DNA of 64,000 nucleotides from Rahnella bonaserana (GTDB lineage Bacteria > Pseudomonadota > Gammaproteobacteria > Enterobacterales > Enterobacteriaceae), in the NCBI RefSeq assembly GCF_019049675.1, contig NZ_JAFMOW010000066.1, forward strand, positions 62,001-126,000. Direction: 5' to 3'. Below are positions 38,013-48,314 of the stretch, piece after piece; positions within the stretch are counted from its first letter, which is position 1; the number at the start of each line of letters is the position of its first letter. The notes beneath the pieces were generated by a model. That model worked only from the letters and a program-made list of their open reading frames with translations, made no database searches and was not told the DNA's origin. The position numbers and the translations under genes are program-made.

Positions 38013-38796
38013 TCACTTTCTTGTCGGCATAGAAGAAGCTCCAGCCGGAGCATTTTTAGTCTGAGTCCATGAGCCATTTTGTATAAGCTTTTCTATATAC
38101 GAAGCATCCCCTGTTTTATTGTATATTTCCTGAGCTGCAACCATCCTGTGATTACCTTCAGATATATAATAATTTCCTTTACTATCAACATATCCAGCAA
38201 TACGACCCTCAGGCGCTGTAAATTTATAATTACCACTCACCATATCATTTTTAAGCTGATCCACCTGCTGTGGATTCCGTAATCCAACTTGCATACTTTT
38301 TATTGCGAACGGAATGCCGCCTTGGGATAAGTTGGTTACGGTAGCTTTTGCTAGTTGTACTAAATCCTTCGCCAGTAACCCACCCGAAACTAGCATGGCC
38401 TGATTTTCCGGATCTGAGACAAATACTGCAAACTTCGTCCAGCCTGGGCTGTTTACATCAATATTTGCCAGATCCTGGCCGTTCCACTGCTGAACATAGG
38501 CTTTTGCCTCGTTGCTGGTCATTACATCAGCACCGATATTATCCAACCAAGCTGGGCGCTTCGTCATATCGAAACCACCTTGGGCGATTTCTTTATCAAT
38601 TTCCTGTGCTTCCAGCGGATCGTCTTTCAGCTTCTGATTAGTTTCCGCACTCTGCTTGTCACTGACTTGCTTCCATTTATCGATGATTGACTGGCAGTCA
38701 CCACCCGATTTCCGGCAGTCCGCGAGTTCTTTATCGAAGGCCAGTGCCTGAGTTGAACTCAGCGCATTATTCTCAACCTCATTCTTCCTGCCCGGC
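38013..38796 (-). pseudogene. CdiA C-terminal module 1 (VENN plus ParB/Srx-like toxin), out of frame with cdiA start
   Basis: Frame reads [20 protein letters not shown] with a true VENN motif, a helical cytoplasm-entry region with two Cys (DCRKSGGDCQSII), then a toxin tip from about 38567 with YYISEGNHRMVAAQEIYNKT, resembling ParB/Srx-like toxin domains. The toxin part is open to its TGA at 38013. The N-terminal cdiA remnant reaches its own stop (38779) in another frame at the junction, so the module has no in-frame start of its own; internal ATG 38567 could give a 184-residue product. Confidence 0.8.
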
Positions 38797-39114
38797 CTTC
38801 AGATTAGGGTTGTTCTGGATCAGGCCGCCAAGCTGGCTTTGGGTCAGCCGGTCTGTGCCGTTATTGAGGATTAAGCCTTCGGTGCCGACGTTGAAATTCT
38901 GATACTGGTTATGGGATACGCCCGCCTGATTCGGTGTCGCGATGTTAACCACCGGCACGCCGTTTCCTGCCTGATCGACCTGCGTTGCGCCGTTTGCCAC
39001 CTGCACACCTGCCGCCACGGCAGGCATCACCGGCTGAATGGCGAGAAAGGTCATCAGGGTGTAACTCATCAGACGACGCCAGACAGCGACCGGCGGTAAC
39101 GTATTCTTTTCCAT
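38779..39114 (-). pseudogene. cdiA: CdiA/TpsA N-terminus, truncated
   Basis: 111 residues: extended signal peptide region ([20 protein letters not shown]..., cleavage after AVAA) and the beginning of the TPS transport domain ([20 protein letters not shown], then [14 protein letters not shown]). Full CdiA proteins have about 3000 residues. The match stops at NPNLKAGQE, and the DNA then continues with the VENN-toxin module in another frame, a deletion of almost the whole stalk. It lies 21 bases after the cdiB stop. Cannot make a functional exoprotein. Confidence 0.9.
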
Positions 39115-39135
39115 TTTCGATATCCTTATCAGAAA

Positions 39136-40794
39136 TTACAGCACGACATTCAGGTGGTAATACACCGTGATGCGGTCAGGGGCTAAATCGCCGGGGTAAC
39201 GCAGGGGCCAGCCGACGGTAAACTGGCTGGAGAAATGACCGGCGCTGCTGCTAAGCCCTACCGCGCCGCCCCACAGCGTGCCTGCCGCGTTAACGTCGTG
39301 ATTATCATGATGCAGATATCCGCCATCAACCGCGGCCACAGCGTTGATGGCACCCAGCAAAGGCATATTGAACAGCGCCGTGTTGAGTTCATTTCGCCAG
39401 TAACCGCCGTTGTCACCGGAAAGATATTGCTCTTTGAAGCCGCGCACCGAGCTTTCACCGCCTATCGTCAGGCGTTCGCTGCCGTATAGACGGTCGCCGG
39501 TCCACTGACCGTAAACGCTGGAAAGGAAGGTGACTTTCTGGCTGACCGGCTTGTAGTAACTGCCGGACAGTGACCATTTGGAGAACTCTGCTTTGGGCGC
39601 ATCGTCAGGTTTGTGTTGATCGTCTTCCGCGCCTAACCAGGGCACGCCGCGGCTGAATGTCGGGTTCAGCGTGGACAATCCTCCCCACAGTTTCTGGCTA
39701 TGGTTGATGCCCACGCTGACATTGCTGAGCTTGCGGCTGCTGCTGGCCAGCGGTGCATCATTGAGATAGTTACGCGCCATATTGTTGCTGATCCCGACAG
39801 ATACACCGGTTTTGATATCGCTGTTTCGAAATACGACGCGGGAAAGATTGACGCGATGGGTTTGGGAATCGCCGGTTGACCGCCAGCCGAAGCCCTGAGA
39901 ATTCACGGTGTTGAGATAGTCGCTGTAGCTGTAACTGTAATTCATCAGCCAGTAGCCATAAGGCACGCTCATGCCAGCCTGCACGCTGCGGGCGTCGTGG
40001 CTGCTGGAGAAATCGCTGCTTTTCGCGCCGCTGACAAACCACTGATCCGCCAGTCCGAGCACATTACTGGCGATCAGCGAGCCGTTCATCTGGCCGGTAC
40101 CGGTGCTTTTTTGCCCGCTGTTATCGAATCCCACCCCAATGCTAAGTGGAAACTCCGGCGTGGCGGTTAAATTCACAATGGAATAACCCGGTTGTTCAGC
40201 CGGAAGGATCTCAATCTGGACCGGCGTCTGGCGCAACCGGTTGATTTGTTCCATGCCTTGTTCAATATCGCGCAGATTGAGGATCTTGCCTTTAAGGCCA
40301 GGGAAAGCCATCGTCAAAATACGGTCGCTGTGTTTATCTAATTGAATATCCTGAAGCTTGCCTTCCATCACTGTAATATTCAGCTCTCCCCGTGAGAGAT
40401 CCTGCTCGGAAAGAAAAGCACGGCTGGTGATATACCCGCGTTCGATATAGGCATCAGATATTTCCTGCACGAGCTGGGTAATTCTCTTAATGCCTAAACA
40501 CTTTCCAATTAAAGGTTTCGTTAACCTGTCTTGAGCGCTGGAAGATAAATGATTGGCTTGAGTAATATTGATGGTGGAAATAGTAAAGCACGGTTTTTCG
40601 TCAGAGTGAGCCGGGGCGGGGACGGGTAAAGAGAGCGTCTGGCTTCTTTCCAGCTCATCACGCTGCATTTGCTGTTGTTGCAGGCGATCTCTTTGTTGTT
40701 GCTCAATATTGTCCCTGTCTGCCGGACTGAGCAGCGCGGCATGCACCGGAAAGGCGGCCAGAAAGAGAGCCCAGCACGTGGCTTAAATATTCAT
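39136..40794 (-). pseudogene. cdiB: Two-partner secretion translocator CdiB/ShlB, nonsense codon in signal peptide
   Basis: Outer-membrane FhaC/ShlB/HecB-family barrel that exports TpsA proteins. From residue 1 of the open part it has POTRA domains (about 55-200, with ILNLRDIEQGMEQINRLRQT linker helix) and the beta-barrel to the C-terminal YYHLNVVL; GGESSVRGF (the VRGY/F loop-6 motif) is present. The natural start ATG 40794 with AAGGA upstream reads MNI-stop(TAA)-ATCWALFLAAFPVHAALLSP, so codon 4 is a stop within an otherwise good signal peptide. Re-initiation at GTG 40746 would lack the signal. Confidence 0.88.
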
Positions 40795-41139
40795 TGTAAA
40801 TGTCCTTATTTACGAATCAATTAGTTTTAGTTATGCGACAAGGGCCTGACGCCGTCTTTATATCAGTTTACGTTTCATTACACAAAATCTCATTTCTTAA
40901 TATTTCTTAAACTCAGATTTTTATTTCAGATAAATAGAAAATTATCAGGATTCTTAGTATTTTATGGAAATGCTTAATTAAACGATTGAATAAAAAGACC
41001 GGATAACTGAGAAATAAAGTTAACTCGCCGTGGGATGAGGGTGTCTTCAGGCCCGGCCTCTTTTCTTTTCTGTCCTTTCAATCCTTTCCAAATCAACGCA
41101 AAATCTCAACCCTGACAGGCGATAACAAGGGATGCGGGC
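40795..41139. other. Divergent gap between cdiB and recC
   Basis: 345 AT-rich bases that must hold the promoters of both operons. No GCTCTTTAA element was seen upstream of cdiB, unlike the orphan modules. Nothing else recognised. Confidence 0.45.
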
Positions 41140-44100
41140 GTGAATTCAGGTTTGATGGTATTACACGGAAATCACTCAGAAGCGCTGAGGGACGTGCTGG
41201 TCTCGTGGATGGCGGCGCATCCGCTGTCGCCGCTGGAAAACGAAGTGATTCTGGTGCAGAGCAACGGCATTAATCAGTGGCTGAAACTGGCGCTGGCGCG
41301 TGATGTGGCTGAAGGCGGTTGCGGCATTGCGGCGGCGCTGGATATCAAATTACCGGCACGCTTTTTCTGGCAGGTTTACCGTGCGGTGCTCGGTAAAGAA
41401 CAGGTGCCGGAATCATCGCCGTTCGACCGTCCGCTGCTGACCTGGCGCCTGATCCGCCTGTTGCCCGAACTGCTTGCCGAACCGGTGTTTGCGCCGCTGG
41501 CCCGTTTCTTAAAAGATGACGGCGATATGCGCAAGCTGCATCAGCTCTCACAGCGGCTGGCGGATTTATTCGATCAGTATCAGGTTTATCGCGCCGACTG
41601 GCTGGAAGACTGGGGCAACGGGCTGGATGTTCTGCGCACCAGCCGCACAGGCAGCGAGCCGTTGCCGGAAAACCTGCTGTGGCAGCCGCAACTGTGGCGG
41701 GCACTGCTGGCGGATGTGCCTGAAAACGAGCGCAACACCAGCCGTGCGGCGCTGCATCAGCGGTTCCTGCAACACGCGCAAACCCTTCCTGAAGATCAGC
41801 GTCCGGCCGGATTACCCGCGCGGCTGGTGGTGTTTGGCATCTCCTCGTTACCGCAACAATCTCTCGAAGTGCTGGCGGTACTGGGGCGCTGGACACACAT
41901 CTTTATGTGCGTGCATAACCCGTGCGAGCATGACTGGAGCGATATCATCGCCGATAAAGATCTGCTGCGTGCGGAACGCAAACGCCAGTTGCGTAAGCCG
42001 GGCATGCCGCAGGTGATTGCCGACGATGAACTCCATCAGCATGCCCATCCGCTGCTGGCGGCGTGGGGCAAGCAGGGCCGCGATTATATTGGTCTGCTCA
42101 ATGAATATGACAACCACGAATCCTATGCCTCGCAGCTCGCACCGGTGATCCCGCGCATCGATCTCTTTACGTCGAACGGCACTGATACCCTGTTGCATCA
42201 GCTGCAGGAAGATATTTTGCAGCTGCGTCCGCTGGCTGAAACGATCGATGAATGGCCTCCGGCAGATGTTCAGCACGACGATTCCCTGCGTTTCTACATT
42301 ACCCACAGCGCTCAGCGTGAAGTGGAAGTGCTGCATGACCGCCTGCTGGCGGCGCTGGCGGCTGACTCGACGCTGAAAGCCCGCGATATCATCGTGATGG
42401 TGCCGGATATCAACGGTTATGCGCCGCACATTCAGGCGGTATTTGGCCTGACAGAGCGCAGCGATCCGCGCTATATCCCGTTCACGGTTGCCGATCAGGG
42501 GCCGCGCCAGAACAACTCATTACTCGGCGCGCTGGAAAGCCTGCTGGAACTGCCGCAGTCGCGTTTTGCGGTCAGTGATTTGCTGGATTTACTCGACGTA
42601 CCGTCGGTGCGTCAGCGCTTCGGGATTGAGGAAGAACAACTGCCGCTGCTGCACCGCTGGATCCGCGCCGCCAACGTGCGCTGGGGGCTGCATGCGGAAC
42701 AGCGTCAGAGCCTCGAGCTGCCATTATCGCCGGAACAAAACAGCTGGTTCTTTGGCCTGCAACGTATGCTGCTGGGTTACGCGGTGGGCAGCGGCGAAGC
42801 CTGGGAAAACATCGAGCCGCTGGATGAAATCGGCGGGCTGGATGCGGCGCTGATCGGTCCGCTGTCGCATCTGCTGAACTGCCTTGATGACACCTGGCGT
42901 CAGTTGCGGGAACCTGCCGCACCGCAGGTATGGGGCGAGCGCCTGCGCACTATTCTTTCCCAATACTTTGCCGAAGATGACGGCGAGGACGGCTTTATTT
43001 TAGTGCGTCTGCACGGCGAACTGGAAACCTGGCTGGAAGCCTGCGAAAGCGTCGATCTGCAGGCTGAACTGCCGTTGTCGGTGGTGCGCGATCACTGGCT
43101 GGCGCAGTTCGACCAGTCAGGCCTGTCACAACCGTTTTTCGGCGGCGCGGTGACGTTCGCCACGCTGATGCCAATGCGTGCCATTCCTTTCCGCCACGTC
43201 TATCTGCTGGGTATGAACGACGGCGATTATCCGCGTAACCGCGTGCCGATGGATTTCGATCTGATGGGGCGCGATTACCGCACCGGCGACCGTTCGCGTC
43301 GTGAAGATGACCGCTATCTGTTCCTCGAAGCGCTGCTTTCAGCGCGTGAACGCTTACATATCAGCTGGGTGGGGCGCAGCATTCATGACAACACTGAGCG
43401 TCCGCCGTCCGTGCTGGTGGCACAGTTACGCGACCATCTGGCGGCAGGCTGGAAAGCCGAAAACGGCGAAGATTTGCTGCATGCGCTGACCGTAGAACAT
43501 CGCCTGCAACCCTTCAACCGTGACTATTTCAGTCGGGAAAGTTCGCTGTTCAGCTATGCCCACGAATGGCGCGCCGGACTGGAAGCGGAAGCTGCGTCCG
43601 TGGCCACACAACCGCTGCAACCGGTCGAACAGGAAGGCGCGCTGACGCTGCGTCAGTTGTCGGATTTTCTGTCGGATCCGGTGCGCAGTTTCTTCCGTCA
43701 GCGGCTGAATATCTATTTCGAGCTGGAAGATCCCGGCAGTGAAGATCAGGAACCGTTCGATATTAATGCGCTGGAAAACTGGCGTTTGCAGGATGAACTG
43801 ATCCGCGCGCAAAAATGGGCGCTGGAAGCGGGCGTTTCGCGTCAGGATGTTTTACGTGAGCAACTCGAACGCATTGAGCGGCGCGGCGAGCTGGCACCGG
43901 GCGAATTTGCGGCGGTACTGAGTGAAGATCTGGCTGAGCCGATGGACACCTTATTTGCCAGTTATCAGCAGATACTCGATGACTGGCCGCAACCGCTGGC
44001 AAATGAGGCGCTGGAGTCTGAAACCGGCGGCGTGATGTTCTCTGACTGGCTGAGTGAACTGCGCGCAAATGCGGCGGGCGACCGTGCGCGCGTGGTGCTG

Positions 44101-44601
44101 GAAAGTATCGGCATCATGACGAAGGAACGCAGTTACCGCTTCGACCGGCTGCTGCCTTACTGGGTCGCGCATATCGCAGGACATCTTGACGGAAAGCCGA
44201 TGAACACAGTGATTGTCAGTAAAAACGGCACGGCTGAATTGCCGCCCCTTGAGATAGCTTTTGCACGCAATTTGTGGGAAACGCTGATTGAAACGTGGAA
44301 AGCGGGGCAACTGCGGCCGTTGCCGCTGGCAGTGAAAACCGCCTTTGTCTGGCTGAAAAAAGAGGGCACGGAGCAGAGTGCGCCGGACAGTGACGCCTGG
44401 TTTGCCGCCCGCGACAGTTATGAAAATCATGATCCGGCGAACATGAAATTTGGTGAGCGTGACAGCAACGCGTATCTGGCCCGCGCGTGGCCGGATTTCG
44501 CCTCACTCTGGTCAGACGGTGAATTTGCCCGTCTCGCCGAAACCCTGCTGGCACCGCTGAGAAATCACCTGTCACGCAGCAAAAAAGGAGCGAAGGAATG
44601 A
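41140..44601 (+). CDS. recC: Exodeoxyribonuclease V subunit gamma (RecC)
   Basis: 1153 residues; E. coli RecC has 1122. RecC has an inactivated helicase/nuclease fold and reads the Chi site in the RecBCD complex. Clear family blocks: EVILVQSNGINQWLKLALAR, KLHQLSQRLADLFDQYQVYR, HSAQREVEVLHDRLLAAL, IIVMVPDINGYAPHIQAVFG, YLLGMNDGDYPRNRVPMDFD, LMGRDYRTGDRSRREDDRYL, FLEALLSARERLHISWVGRS. Starts with GTG 41140 behind AAGGG; ATG 41155 is the alternative. Many positions differ from the E. coli protein and the next gene is recB, not ptrA, so this resembles the Pseudomonas-type arrangement. Confidence 0.93.
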   Translation: MNSGLMVLHGNHSEALRDVLVSWMAAHPLSPLENEVILVQSNGINQWLKLALARDVAEGGCGIAAALDIKLPARFFWQVYRAVLGKEQVPESSPFDRPLLTWRLIRLLPELLAEPVFAPLARFLKDDGDMRKLHQLSQRLADLFDQYQVYRADWLEDWGNGLDVLRTSRTGSEPLPENLLWQPQLWRALLADVPENERNTSRAALHQRFLQHAQTLPEDQRPAGLPARLVVFGISSLPQQSLEVLAVLGRWTHIFMCVHNPCEHDWSDIIADKDLLRAERKRQLRKPGMPQVIADDELHQHAHPLLAAWGKQGRDYIGLLNEYDNHESYASQLAPVIPRIDLFTSNGTDTLLHQLQEDILQLRPLAETIDEWPPADVQHDDSLRFYITHSAQREVEVLHDRLLAALAADSTLKARDIIVMVPDINGYAPHIQAVFGLTERSDPRYIPFTVADQGPRQNNSLLGALESLLELPQSRFAVSDLLDLLDVPSVRQRFGIEEEQLPLLHRWIRAANVRWGLHAEQRQSLELPLSPEQNSWFFGLQRMLLGYAVGSGEAWENIEPLDEIGGLDAALIGPLSHLLNCLDDTWRQLREPAAPQVWGERLRTILSQYFAEDDGEDGFILVRLHGELETWLEACESVDLQAELPLSVVRDHWLAQFDQSGLSQPFFGGAVTFATLMPMRAIPFRHVYLLGMNDGDYPRNRVPMDFDLMGRDYRTGDRSRREDDRYLFLEALLSARERLHISWVGRSIHDNTERPPSVLVAQLRDHLAAGWKAENGEDLLHALTVEHRLQPFNRDYFSRESSLFSYAHEWRAGLEAEAASVATQPLQPVEQEGALTLRQLSDFLSDPVRSFFRQRLNIYFELEDPGSEDQEPFDINALENWRLQDELIRAQKWALEAGVSRQDVLREQLERIERRGELAPGEFAAVLSEDLAEPMDTLFASYQQILDDWPQPLANEALESETGGVMFSDWLSELRANAAGDRARVVLESIGIMTKERSYRFDRLLPYWVAHIAGHLDGKPMNTVIVSKNGTAELPPLEIAFARNLWETLIETWKAGQLRPLPLAVKTAFVWLKKEGTEQSAPDSDAWFAARDSYENHDPANMKFGERDSNAYLARAWPDFASLWSDGEFARLAETLLAPLRNHLSRSKKGAKE

Positions 44602-47600
44602 CGGAGCAGACGTTGCCATCCCCCCTGAACGTGCTGAATTTTCCGCTGACAGGCAGCCGCCTGATTGAAGCCAGCGCGGGTACCGGCAAAACCTTTACTA
44701 TCGCCGCGCTGTATGTGCGGCTGGTGCTTGGGCACGGCGCGGATAACGCCTTCAGCCGCCCGCTGACGCCGCCGGAAATTCTGGTGGTGACCTTTACCGA
44801 TGCGGCGACCAAAGAGCTGCGTGACCGTATCCGTGCGCGCTTGTCGCAAGCGGCGGGATACTTTTTAGGTAATCCTGAAGCAGAAAAAGACAGCGACGAA
44901 TTTCTGCTAAACCTGCGCGCGGAATACACGCCGGAGCAATGGCCGGGCTGCGCCCGCAAGCTGCAACTGGCAGCGGAATGGATGGATGAATCGGCGGTTT
45001 CTACCATCCACGGCTGGTGTAACCGTATGCTGGGCGAGCACGCGTTCGACAGCGACAGCCTGTTTACCCAGACGCTGGAAACCGATCAGACCGAACTGCT
45101 GATGAATGTGGTGCGGGATTACTGGCGCAGTTTCTACTTCCCGCTCGGTGAGCAGGAAATCCGTACGCTGCGCGGCTGGTGGCGCGCGCCGGAAGATTTA
45201 CACCGCAGCGTGATGTCGTTGCTGGAATATGCCGAAGAGTTAGGCTCAGACCTGACACCCGCCGAAGTGGTCGAAACGGTAAATAACCAGAAAGCGGCGG
45301 AACTGAGCGCGCTGAAACAAAACTGGCCAGAGTGGACGCAGGAACTGCGCACCCTGCTGGAAGGCGCGGTGGCGGCGAAAGTGGTCGATGGCAAAAAAAT
45401 TCAGGCGCGTTTTTTCAATCCGTGGCTGGAAAAACTGCACACCTGGGCGACGTCTGACGAAATCATTCCTGACCTGAAAACCGGCTGGACGCGGCTGACA
45501 CCGGAAGGGTTGGCCGAATGCTGGAAGCAGGGCCAGCCGCCTGAGCATCCGGCACTGACTGCGATGGAAACCCTGAAATCCCGCCTTGAGAGTTTGCCGG
45601 ATGCACGCAGCGGTTTGCTGCAACACGCCTGCCGCTGGATAAAAAATCGTTTTGACCTTGAGCAGCAAAAGCGTGCGCAGATGGGATTTAACGATTTACT
45701 GACCCGTCTGGATTCTGCCCTGCGCAGCGACAACGGTGCGCGGCTCGCAGACATCATTCGCGCGCAATTCCCGGTGGCGATGATCGACGAATTCCAGGAC
45801 ACCGATCCGCTGCAATACCGCATTTTTGATACCGTCTATCGTGTGGCAGAAAACGCGCCGGAGCAGGGACTGATCCTGATCGGTGATCCGAAACAGGCGA
45901 TATACGCCTTCCGTGGCGCGGACATTTATACCTATCTGCGTGCCCGCCGCGATACCGGCGGTCGCCACTACACGCTGGCGACCAACTTCCGTTCCACCCG
46001 CGCCATGGTCGCCGCGGTTAACGAAGTGTTTGAATTAGCGGAAAACCGCCGCGCCGGCGAGGGCGCGTTCCTGTTCCGTCAAGGTGATGAAAATCAGGTG
46101 CCATTCCTGCCGGTAGAAGCCAAAGGGCGTGCCGACACGCTGGTCATTGACGATGCCGAAGCCACTGCGCTGACGTTGTGGTATCCCGAAAATCAGACGG
46201 AAACGTTGCCTAAAACACAATACGTTCAACTGATGGCAGAAGGCTGTGCGGCCAAAATCGTCCAGTTGCTGCGTCAGGGGCAGCAGGGTTGTGCAGGGTT
46301 CGGTCAGCCCGGTGAAATGCTAAAACCGGTGATGCCGGGGGATATCGCGGTGCTGGTGAATACCGGCCGCGAAGCCTCGGCGATACGCCTCGCGCTGTCA
46401 AAAAGTGGCGTACGCAGCGTTTATCTTTCTGATAAAGAATCCATTTTTGAAAGTGCGCAGGCGGGCGAATTACAGTACTGGCTGGCGGCCTGCGCCGCGC
46501 CGGAAAACGACCGTCTGCTGCGGGCGGCTCTCGGGACGCCTTCGCTGAACCTGAGCTGGGAAGCGCTGGACCGGCTGAATCAGGACGAAAATGAGTGGGA
46601 ACGCTACGTCCAGCAGTTTCAGGCGCTGCGTACCTGCTGGCGTAAACAGGGCATTCTGCCGATGCTGCGCCGCCTGATGTGGGAATTCGACGTGCCGCGC
46701 CGTCTGCTCGGACGCGGTGACGAACGTGCGCTGACCGATCTGCTGCATCTTTCCGAACTGTTACAACAGGCCAGTGTGCAGCTCGACGGCGAACATGCGC
46801 TGATCCGTTATCTGGCGGAACAATGTCAGGACGAACATCAGGGCGGCGATGCGCGCAAACTGCGTCTCGAAAGCGATGCGGATCTGGTGAAAGTGGTTAC
46901 CGTACATAAATCCAAAGGGCTGGAATATCCGCTGGTATTTCTGCCGTTTGCCTGTGCATTCCGCGCCGTGAAAAAGCAGGATTCACCGCTGAAATGGCAT
47001 TCGCCGGAAGGTGAGCTGGAAGTGGCACTGAGTGCATCCGACGAGCAGCTGGTGCTGGCTGACCGCGAGCGTCTGGGAGAAGACCTGCGTAAGTTTTACG
47101 TGGCGCTGACCCGTTCGCGTTACGCGCTGTGGCTGGGCATGGCTCCGCTGAAAGAGTTTGAAAAGAGCGCACCCGGCTATTTATTTTTCAGTGACCTTTT
47201 TAACGGCGGCGAGACGATGCAGGCTGACGAGTTGCCTGCCAGTTTGCAGGCACTGGAAACAGAGCATATCCGCGCGTGGCCGCTGCCGGTATCTGACGGC
47301 GCGGTGTATCGCAGCCAGCAGACATTGCCGGAACTCGGGCCGCGTCCGCCGCTGCGTCTGCATAAAGGTCCGCGCTGGTGGGTGTCGAGTTTCTCCGGCC
47401 TGCAAATCGCCCCGGCAGGGACGTATATCGCGCCTGAAACTCTGCTTCGCGACCCGCTGAACCGCGACCCGCAAAGAGAAATCGAAAGCGCCGCGCAGGA
47501 CAGTTATCTGGAAGATCAGAAAACGCAGAACACTGCGAAGGATCCGCTGCATGAACTGTCGCAGCCCATGACTGGCGAAAATTTATATGCCTTCCCGCGC

Positions 47601-48314
47601 GGACCTGCACCGGGTAATTTCCTGCACGGTTTGCTGGAATGGGCGGGTGAGGAAGGCTTTGCCGTGCTGGCGGAGGATCCGGAAAGGATCGCCGATCAGG
47701 TCGCACGGCGTTGTAATACGCGGGGCTGGGAAAAGTGGATCGTGCCACTGACCGGCTGGCTGACGGCGCTGCTGACGCAGCCGTTACCGTTGCCGGGAGG
47801 CAATACTTTTACGCTGGCTGAGCTGCCGCCGTATCAGGTTGAAATGGAGTTCTGGTTCTCCCTGACCCGCGTGCCGACGCGTCGTCTTGATAAGCTGGTT
47901 CAGCAATACACGCTGGAAGGCGCGGAGCGGGCGCCACTGCTGGCGGAAGATCTCAACGGTATGCTGAAAGGTTTTATCGATCTGGTGTTTGAACATGACG
48001 GGCGTTATTACGTGCTGGATTACAAATCCAACTGGCTGGGTGATGACGCCAGCGGTTATGACCAGGAAAATATGACGCAGTCGATGCGCGATCACCGCTA
48101 CGATTTGCAGTTCTCGCTGTATCTGTTTGCGCTGCATCGCCTGCTGAAATCCCGCATACCGGATTACGACTACGACCGGCATATCGGCGGCGCGGTGTAT
48201 TTATTCCTGCGCGGCAGCCACGCGCCGGGTAACGGCGTCTGCGTTCAGCGGCCGGATAAAGCCTTAATGGAACAACTCGACGCTCTGTTCAGCGGCGCGG
48301 AGGAACACGCATGA
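44598..48314 (+). CDS. recB: Exodeoxyribonuclease V subunit beta (RecB)
   Basis: 1238 residues; 3'-5' SF1 helicase plus nuclease of RecBCD. Walker A EASAGTGKT with Lys31; VVTFTDAATKELRDRIRARL (motif Ia); MIDEFQDTDPLQYRIF (Walker B/II); LIGDPKQAIYAFRGADIYTY (III); VVTVHKSKGLEYPLVFLPFA (V) and YVALTRSRYALWLG (VI). The C-terminal nuclease has GFIDLVFEHDGRYYVLDYKS with the Asp...Asp-x-Lys catalytic set. All motifs intact. The ATG overlaps the recC stop (ATGA), with no ptrA between, unlike E. coli. Confidence 0.95.
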   Translation: MTEQTLPSPLNVLNFPLTGSRLIEASAGTGKTFTIAALYVRLVLGHGADNAFSRPLTPPEILVVTFTDAATKELRDRIRARLSQAAGYFLGNPEAEKDSDEFLLNLRAEYTPEQWPGCARKLQLAAEWMDESAVSTIHGWCNRMLGEHAFDSDSLFTQTLETDQTELLMNVVRDYWRSFYFPLGEQEIRTLRGWWRAPEDLHRSVMSLLEYAEELGSDLTPAEVVETVNNQKAAELSALKQNWPEWTQELRTLLEGAVAAKVVDGKKIQARFFNPWLEKLHTWATSDEIIPDLKTGWTRLTPEGLAECWKQGQPPEHPALTAMETLKSRLESLPDARSGLLQHACRWIKNRFDLEQQKRAQMGFNDLLTRLDSALRSDNGARLADIIRAQFPVAMIDEFQDTDPLQYRIFDTVYRVAENAPEQGLILIGDPKQAIYAFRGADIYTYLRARRDTGGRHYTLATNFRSTRAMVAAVNEVFELAENRRAGEGAFLFRQGDENQVPFLPVEAKGRADTLVIDDAEATALTLWYPENQTETLPKTQYVQLMAEGCAAKIVQLLRQGQQGCAGFGQPGEMLKPVMPGDIAVLVNTGREASAIRLALSKSGVRSVYLSDKESIFESAQAGELQYWLAACAAPENDRLLRAALGTPSLNLSWEALDRLNQDENEWERYVQQFQALRTCWRKQGILPMLRRLMWEFDVPRRLLGRGDERALTDLLHLSELLQQASVQLDGEHALIRYLAEQCQDEHQGGDARKLRLESDADLVKVVTVHKSKGLEYPLVFLPFACAFRAVKKQDSPLKWHSPEGELEVALSASDEQLVLADRERLGEDLRKFYVALTRSRYALWLGMAPLKEFEKSAPGYLFFSDLFNGGETMQADELPASLQALETEHIRAWPLPVSDGAVYRSQQTLPELGPRPPLRLHKGPRWWVSSFSGLQIAPAGTYIAPETLLRDPLNRDPQREIESAAQDSYLEDQKTQNTAKDPLHELSQPMTGENLYAFPRGPAPGNFLHGLLEWAGEEGFAVLAEDPERIADQVARRCNTRGWEKWIVPLTGWLTALLTQPLPLPGGNTFTLAELPPYQVEMEFWFSLTRVPTRRLDKLVQQYTLEGAERAPLLAEDLNGMLKGFIDLVFEHDGRYYVLDYKSNWLGDDASGYDQENMTQSMRDHRYDLQFSLYLFALHRLLKSRIPDYDYDRHIGGAVYLFLRGSHAPGNGVCVQRPDKALMEQLDALFSGAEEHA

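Noticed and set aside
38348..38641. Plus-strand frame over module 1
   Set aside because: Antisense to the VENN-toxin module, which carries the recognisable motifs.
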